DNA of 22,852 nt from Linderina pennispora (lineage: Eukaryota > Kickxellomycota > Kickxellomycetes > Kickxellales > Kickxellaceae): assembly GCF_002104995.1 (NCBI RefSeq), contig NW_024468417.1:1-22852 (forward strand). Reading direction: 5' to 3'. A program made the translations under genes and the position numbers. This document shows, piece after piece, positions 18,901-22,852 of this stretch. How positions within the stretch are numbered: position 1 is the stretch's first letter; each line of letters begins with the position of its first letter. The notes under the pieces are model-generated. The model was not told the DNA's origin. It searched no databases and saw nothing but the letters and a program-made list of their open reading frames with translations.

Positions 18901-20240
18901 TGCAAATATCGACGCGACTCAGACAAGTCAAACGCCAACTCGACAAAAACCAGTGACTCTCGGCGCCACCATTCCAATAAGGAGACAGTTGTTCAGTAAG
19001 TATATACACTGGGTCATTATTGCTGTGATTTGTAGCATATTGCTATATGGAGGCTAGACGCTAACACACAATCGCAATTGTAGCTCACTGACATCCAAAG
19101 ATATCTTCAACTGTACGGATATCCCGCCATCAATGCGCGAGGCCACATTAACCCCAAGCGGTTACCAGCACTGGGGGCGCGAAAGGAAGGGCTCAGACCC
19201 TGAGGACCACAAAATGTTTGAAGAGGTCAAAACGTTTATTAAGGAAGAGCTGCGGGCGGTCTCTTCGGTTGATGAAAACAACGACACAGCGCGCCCAATT
19301 TCCCCAGCAGTTGATGACGTAGTACGCAGATATACGGCAGCACCAGGAGATACAAGGGCAAGGCAGTGGTAAGCGCTCTAGAGGAACTCATGGTGCAGAC
19401 TATATCCATTGCAGACCATTTTCTCACCCTCACCTAACTTGTAGTGAAACGTCAAAGCTGCACTGTTACCAAGAGCTGCTTCGCTATCACAAGGGGTTCG
19501 ACATGGGTCAGACAATGAAATCAGTCCATGTGACACTGAAAATGAGCGATGCGTTGATTCGTGACTTGCGCGCACTAGATAAGATCCACTTTCGAGAAAC
19601 GATCAAGGTAGCAGTGTTCTATGTCGGGATCGGACAGCACGACGAGAGCCAAATACTGTCAAACACAGTCCGTGATACGAGTGATAGGTACCGCCAGTTC
19701 GTCAGAAGTCTTGGCTGGTATGTCGACTTGACAACATTTGAAGGATTCACAGGCAAAATGGAGAGCGACGGGTCAGATGGGAAGGTTTGTTTGTATTTTG
19801 CGGACGAGCATGTCGAACTTGTGTTCCATGAGGCTAGTATCATGCCATTAGACCCAAAGGATCCACGACAGACAGCCAAGAAACGGCACATTGGCAATGA
19901 CCATGTCCATATTGTCTGGAACGAAACGCACCACAGATATCGGCCCGAGACCATCACTGGCGACTTTGGCAATGTTCAGATTCAGATTCGTCCTTTGACA
20001 GACGGGTTATATGGTGTCAATGTCTACCGAGATAGCCATATAGGTGACGTGGGTCCGATTACCAGTGGCATGGTCGTCTCAGCCGATGTGCTGCCGTATG
20101 CAGTGCGTTGTACCGCAATAAAGGGCCACTGTGTGGCTAAGGAGGCATTCTTTGGCTCAGCTGACCACCCGTATATCGTTCGGCAGAACCGCATCAACGA
20201 GATTATCGAAAAGCACCGAGTTGATGGTAACATGTGGTAG
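12913..20240 (+). CDS. RALGAPA-like: RalGAP-alpha-like Ras-family GTPase-activating protein
   Basis: Proposed exons: 12913-16227, 16314-16484, 16555-16703, 16775-17042, 17136-17578, 17674-17909, 17992-18335, 18422-18504, 18589-18705, 18798-18995, 19084-19368 and 19445-20240, about 2135 codons, close to the roughly 2000 aa of animal RalGAP-alpha. The long N-terminal part is helical and solenoid-like. The last exon encodes the Rap/Ran-GAP domain, from about KVAVFYVGIGQ to the C-terminus, with the catalytic asparagine thumb in RHIGNDHVHIVW (Asn codon 19896-19898). That motif and the following segment fit RalGAP-alpha better than tuberin. Animal RalGAP-alpha pairs with a beta subunit and stimulates GTP hydrolysis by Ral. 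Introns are 70-95 nt with GTAAGT/GTATGT donors, except a GC-AG intron at 17910-17991. A one-base frame break is needed at the exon 8/9 junction and perhaps in exon 10. The start may really be the ATG at 12994: the first 27 residues read like translated pyrimidine-rich leader. Confidence 0.85.
17910..17991 (+). other. GC-AG intron in the RalGAP-alpha-like gene
   Basis: The donor is GCAAGT and the acceptor is TAG, with AATAAC as a possible branch point near 17982. The 82-nt length matches the gene's other introns. Exon 6 ends in phase 1 and the join restores the frame that continues as KAIWEITRLL. Reading through instead meets TGA at 17936-17938. Confidence 0.75.
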
Positions 20241-20678
20241 CAGTCTGATATTTATAATACACCTGCTTTCAAGAGGTCTTGGTAGGGCTTTTTGTCCGGG
20301 GTTCTTTGCGAGAGTGCAAATAGATATACTATACGAGTTTCATATTGTGGATAAAGAGTACACAGTGGTATGCCATTTGGTTCTTGGCCAAAGTACTCAC
20401 TAATTCTCATTGACTAAGGCTGCATCTATTACACAGGTATGCTGCTGCCAACTTACTGCGCCAATTGCCTTGTTCGCAAGGAGGGTTAACGCTTCGATTT
20501 GAGTTTATTGTAACTCTTCTCAAAATAAGAACAAGGCAGAATGAAAGGCCGTATGAATACCGACACAATTGGGTACTAGATACTAAATAACAGGAGTCGA
20601 CGCCCTCAAGAGAATAGAGAGCGTAGTGAGTCAGCAGTTCTCTTCCCTCTGATGTCGAGCATTGTTTCTAGACTGTCC
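20241..20678. other. Gap between the convergent RalGAP-like and MIF-like genes
   Basis: About 440 AT-richer bases at the 3' ends of two genes that point toward each other. I see no open frame, RNA gene or repeat with support; it probably holds the 3' UTRs of both. Confidence 0.5.
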
Positions 20679-21060
20679 CTATCTGCGGAAAGGGATACCT
20701 GCATCTCTGGACGTGACAAGAGCCAGCAATTCACCATTCCAACCGAAATCCATGGGGTTCCCGAAGTTGAGATTCACAAAAACGCGTTTGGGATCGACTC
20801 CCAGTTCGGTGTTTACGAGCCAGTGAGCTTTTCGATAACCAAGCTATTTGCCGGACAGCTGGTCTGACGGAGATACAAGGCATTGATGAGAGCTGTGGGC
20901 TCGTCAGTTCCACCAAAGGTCATAGATGGATTGACGTTGACGAAAGTGAGCACAAAGTTGGCAGGAATTGATAGTAATTGAGTGAAGAGGGTTGAGGCCT
21001 TGACCGAGAGGACTTTGTATCCTCGATCTGAACGTTGGTAACGATTTCGATGACAGGCAT
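20679..21060 (-). pseudogene. MIF-family tautomerase, second copy with two single-base frame breaks
   Basis: The minus-strand ATG at 21060-21058 starts MPVIEIVTNV, the N-terminus of the MIF family with the catalytic proline after Met. The frame is then lost near 21013, resumes one base off, is lost again near 20820, and ends at 20679-20681. Allowing one extra base at each site gives about 127 aa, including MTFGGTDEPTALI and a C-terminal VFVNLNFGNP-type strand. Both breaks fall at a G run (AAAGTCC and ACTGGCTC), where one more G would restore the frame. The conserved Lys of the tautomerase site (SKP in the neighbouring copy) is Ile here. The C-terminus is about 13 residues longer than in the neighbour. 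It may be a real decaying duplicate or an intact gene with assembly indels. Confidence 0.75.
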
Positions 21061-21354
21061 GGTGAAAGAGTGGAAAATAGAAAAAAGAAGTAAGGGGAGC
21101 TAGTCTGGCGATTGGGCTGCTGTGGGATTTATACCCAGAAGGGGTGCACTATATAGACACCAGCTATGTATGGCGCGGATGCAAACAATATCTGGTGGTG
21201 GGAACAGCACATGGTGGTGGGAACTCGATTGTCCACCTAGGGAGTGGCTGAGCGGTAGGACTGAAATGGCCACGATAATCAGCAATATATGATGATAATA
21301 GTAGTTGTAGGGTAATAGATGGTTTTACATAAAAGCCAGGAGTCTAACGAGTTC
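21061..21354 (-). promoter_or_regulatory. Promoter of the second MIF-like copy
   Basis: On the minus strand TATAAAT (21127-21133) lies about 67 bases before the ATG. Farther upstream a 13-bp direct repeat TGGTGGTGGGAAC (plus-strand reading) occurs at 21193-21205 and 21212-21224, 19 bases apart, a candidate pair of factor-binding sites. The region also contains the 3' flank of the first copy. Confidence 0.5.
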
Positions 21355-21699
21355 TTAACCAAATATTTGGCCATCAAGGGCAACGTTGGATCCTTGAAGT
21401 TCGTCAATAACGACAAAGATGCGCGTGCCACTCACATTCAGCTCCTTGCTGACAAGGTCATTAAGGTTGGCAACGATCGGCGCGTTCAGCGACCCACCGA
21501 CATTGCCAATACAGCCAACCTTGACCAGGGCTGCAGGAGCATCAGTTCCGCCAAAGGTCAGTCCTTCCTGAATGGTGACATTCACCATCATGTAGCCGAT
21601 GGGCTTAGACAGGAGCTGCGTGGAAAGGTTGGCGACCTTCAGTGAGAGATCCTTGGTGTCAGCGCTCTTGACATTAGTGAAGACTTCGATGATAGGCAT
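21355..21699 (-). CDS. MIF-family tautomerase (macrophage migration inhibitory factor-like)
   Basis: An intact 114-aa single-exon gene, the usual length of the MIF family. It starts MPIIEVFTNV, so Pro2 is exposed after Met removal as the catalytic base of the tautomerase site, and the conserved Lys follows in LSKPIGY at residue 32. TFGGTDAPAAL matches the family's conserved FGGS/T-x-P segment. The CxxC pair of vertebrate MIF is absent, so no thiol-oxidoreductase role is expected. MIF proteins form homotrimers; the natural substrate in fungi is not established. A minus-strand TATAAAA (21785-21791) is about 86 bases upstream. It lies head-to-tail with the second copy at 20679-21060 and is divergent from the epimerase gene. 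A plus-strand frame over the same bases is a shadow. Confidence 0.9.
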   Translation of the reverse strand: MPIIEVFTNVKSADTKDLSLKVANLSTQLLSKPIGYMMVNVTIQEGLTFGGTDAPAALVKVGCIGNVGGSLNAPIVANLNDLVSKELNVSGTRIFVVIDELQGSNVALDGQIFG

Positions 21700-22257
21700 G
21701 CTAGGATAGAGATATGTGGAGACAGCGAACGGGCGTGTAAAGTCAATGAAGAGAAGGCTGGGAATGACCGAGCTGTGGGGCGGGTTTTATACAGAGCTGA
21801 TTCAAAGTAGCACGGTGTCTGGACAGCAGCAGATTCGATTAATAATCCTGCGGTGATGACGATAGAATCACCGGTGGACAGTGGAATTCCGGGCTTGGGA
21901 AGTGTCCATCACGGCCACTATTCGGGAGGATTGGGGGCTAGAAAGGCAGATTATTCGGCAGATCTCCGGGACAGGCGCTGCAAGGACCGAGTCGGTCCTG
22001 GGCTGCCCCACAGACCAGTTTCGGGATCACACTGCCTCCAGTGGCGTGTCTGCGTGGCACCGGGGCGTCGCTCGACCAGCGTCCGATTCGACCAGCGTCC
22101 GATTCGACCAGGACCAAATCAGCGGCAGCTCGTGTGTCAGTTGGTGCGAATGCGAGGAGCGCAGGGCTATAAATAGCTCTGCTGTGGAGTCGGCCATCTG
22201 CTCCTGTTTTCTCTCCAAACCCCCATTTTCCTCTACTTTTCCGCATACTCTTCAACC
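21700..22257. promoter_or_regulatory. Divergent promoter between the MIF-like and epimerase genes
   Basis: Minus-strand TATAAAA at 21785-21791 serves the MIF gene; plus-strand TATAAATA at 22168-22175 lies 83 bases before the epimerase ATG. An 8-bp palindrome CACCGGTG is at 21869-21876. A 16-bp unit TCGACCAGCGTCCGAT is repeated 2.5 times at 22072-22111. The leader before 22258 is pyrimidine-rich. Confidence 0.6.
22072..22111 (+). repeat. 16-bp tandem repeat, 2.5 copies, in the epimerase promoter
   Basis: Two perfect units (22072-22087 and 22088-22103) plus the first eight bases of a third. They lie about 60-95 bases upstream of the TATAAATA box and may be repeated factor-binding sites. Confidence 0.85.
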
Positions 22258-22852
22258 ATGGCTGAAGCTTCGTCGTCCGCAACATACGTCCTGGTCACCG
22301 GTGGTGCCGGGTTCATCGGCTCGCACACTGTCCTGGAGCTGCTCAAGCAAGGCTACAAGTGTGTCGTGGTCGACAACCTCTGCAACAGCAGCGACATCCC
22401 TCTCCGGCGCGTTGAGGAGCTGGGTGGCCTGAAGGACAACTCAATCCCGTTCCACAAGTAGACCTGGGCGACCTCGAGGCTTGCGTGGCGTGTTCCGGCA
22501 GTACAAGTTCTCGAGCGTGATCCACTTTGCTGCGCTCAAGGCCGTGGGCGAGTCAGTGCGCAAGCCGCTCAACTACTACCGCAACAACATCACCGGCACG
22601 CTGAACCTGCTCGACGTGATGATCGAGTTTGACGTCAAGAACATTGTGTTCTCGTCGTCTGCTACCGTCTACAAGGCAGACCCAGAGGGCAAGCCGCTGC
22701 GCGAGGACAGCCCGCTGGGCTGCACGAACCCGTACGGTCGCACAAAGCTGTACATGGAGAGCATCATTCGCGATGTGACCGATGCTGAGCACGGGTGGAA
22801 CGCCATCATGCTGCGGTACTTCAACCCGACGGGCGCGCACGTGTCGGGCCGT
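22258..22852 (+). CDS. GAL10/galE-like: UDP-glucose 4-epimerase, 5' part, two frame breaks, cut by window edge
   Basis: Starts MAEASSS at an ATG in good context (CAACCATGGC). The NAD-binding loop TGGAGFIGS follows at once, then VVVDNL, as in the extended short-chain dehydrogenase family. Further on come [18 protein letters not shown] and YGRTK (the catalytic Ser/Thr and Tyr-x-x-x-Lys), then [10 protein letters not shown]: all signatures of the GALE subgroup, which interconverts UDP-glucose and UDP-galactose. The first frame stops at 22459-22461. Adding one base near 22458 (AAGTAGAC, probably AAGGTAGAC) and one near 22480 (GGCTTG, probably GGCCTTG) restores an uninterrupted match to the window end. 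With all active-site residues conserved, assembly indels are likelier than decay. The 3' end, and any mutarotase domain as in yeast Gal10, lies outside. Confidence 0.88.

Noticed and set aside
21319-21645. 108-aa plus-strand open frame antisense to the intact MIF gene
   Set aside because: It is a shadow of the MIF coding strand; the minus-strand product matches the MIF family over its full length.
18500-22490. Programmed ribosomal frameshifting as the cause of the frame breaks
   Set aside because: Breaks occur in unrelated housekeeping genes, twice in short genes, at simple G/C runs without slippery heptamers; indel error or decay explains them better.
1-22852. tRNA, rRNA or CRISPR features
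   Set aside because: No B-box-like GGTTCRANNCC with a matching cloverleaf, no rRNA core sequence, and no regularly spaced repeat-spacer array was seen.

Overview
The window looks like nuclear DNA of a fungus, most likely an early-diverging lineage such as Zoopagomycota/Kickxellomycotina; the lineage is inference. Evidence: two genes have many short introns (about 70-200 nt) with GTAAGT-type donors and CTAAC-like branch points, one gene is a Ypk1/Gad8-type AGC kinase, and these sit beside a full-length RalGAP-alpha-like gene, MIF-family genes and a Ty3/gypsy chromovirus-like retrotransposon.

Layout. (1) 46-8533: an unrecognised protein-coding gene cut in two by a 6.4-kb LTR retrotransposon (702-7132). 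The insertion is flanked by a perfect 5-bp target duplication, ATCGA. Removing the element and one ATCGA copy leaves one uninterrupted frame of 684 codons including the stop. The element has 260/261-bp LTRs differing, as compared by eye, by one C. It encodes a single intact 1929-aa Gag-Pol: Gag, protease, RT, RNase H, a complete dUTPase, integrase and a C-terminal chromodomain. (2) 8978-11406: a three-exon Ypk/Gad8 kinase gene with a polyglutamine N-terminus and a C2-like segment. (3) 11407-12912: a long gap with no convincing gene, one LTR-like remnant, and an inverted-repeat-rich promoter. (4) 12913-20240: a twelve-exon RalGAP-alpha-like gene. (5) 20679-21699, minus strand: two tandem MIF/tautomerase genes, one intact and one with two single-base frame breaks. 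(6) 22258-22852: the start of a UDP-glucose 4-epimerase gene, cut by the window edge and carrying two single-base frame breaks.

The most striking object is the young, apparently coding-competent retrotransposon with a dUTPase between RNase H and integrase, caught inside a host coding sequence. The second theme is data quality. Six apparent one-base losses fall between 18.5 and 22.5 kb, nearly all where one extra base in a short G or C run would restore the frame. This suggests either assembly indels or local gene decay, and it should be settled before any of these genes is called a pseudogene.

The genes show no shared pathway. The kinase (TORC2 branch) and the RalGAP-like protein (small-GTPase control) are both growth-signalling proteins, but their adjacency is probably incidental.
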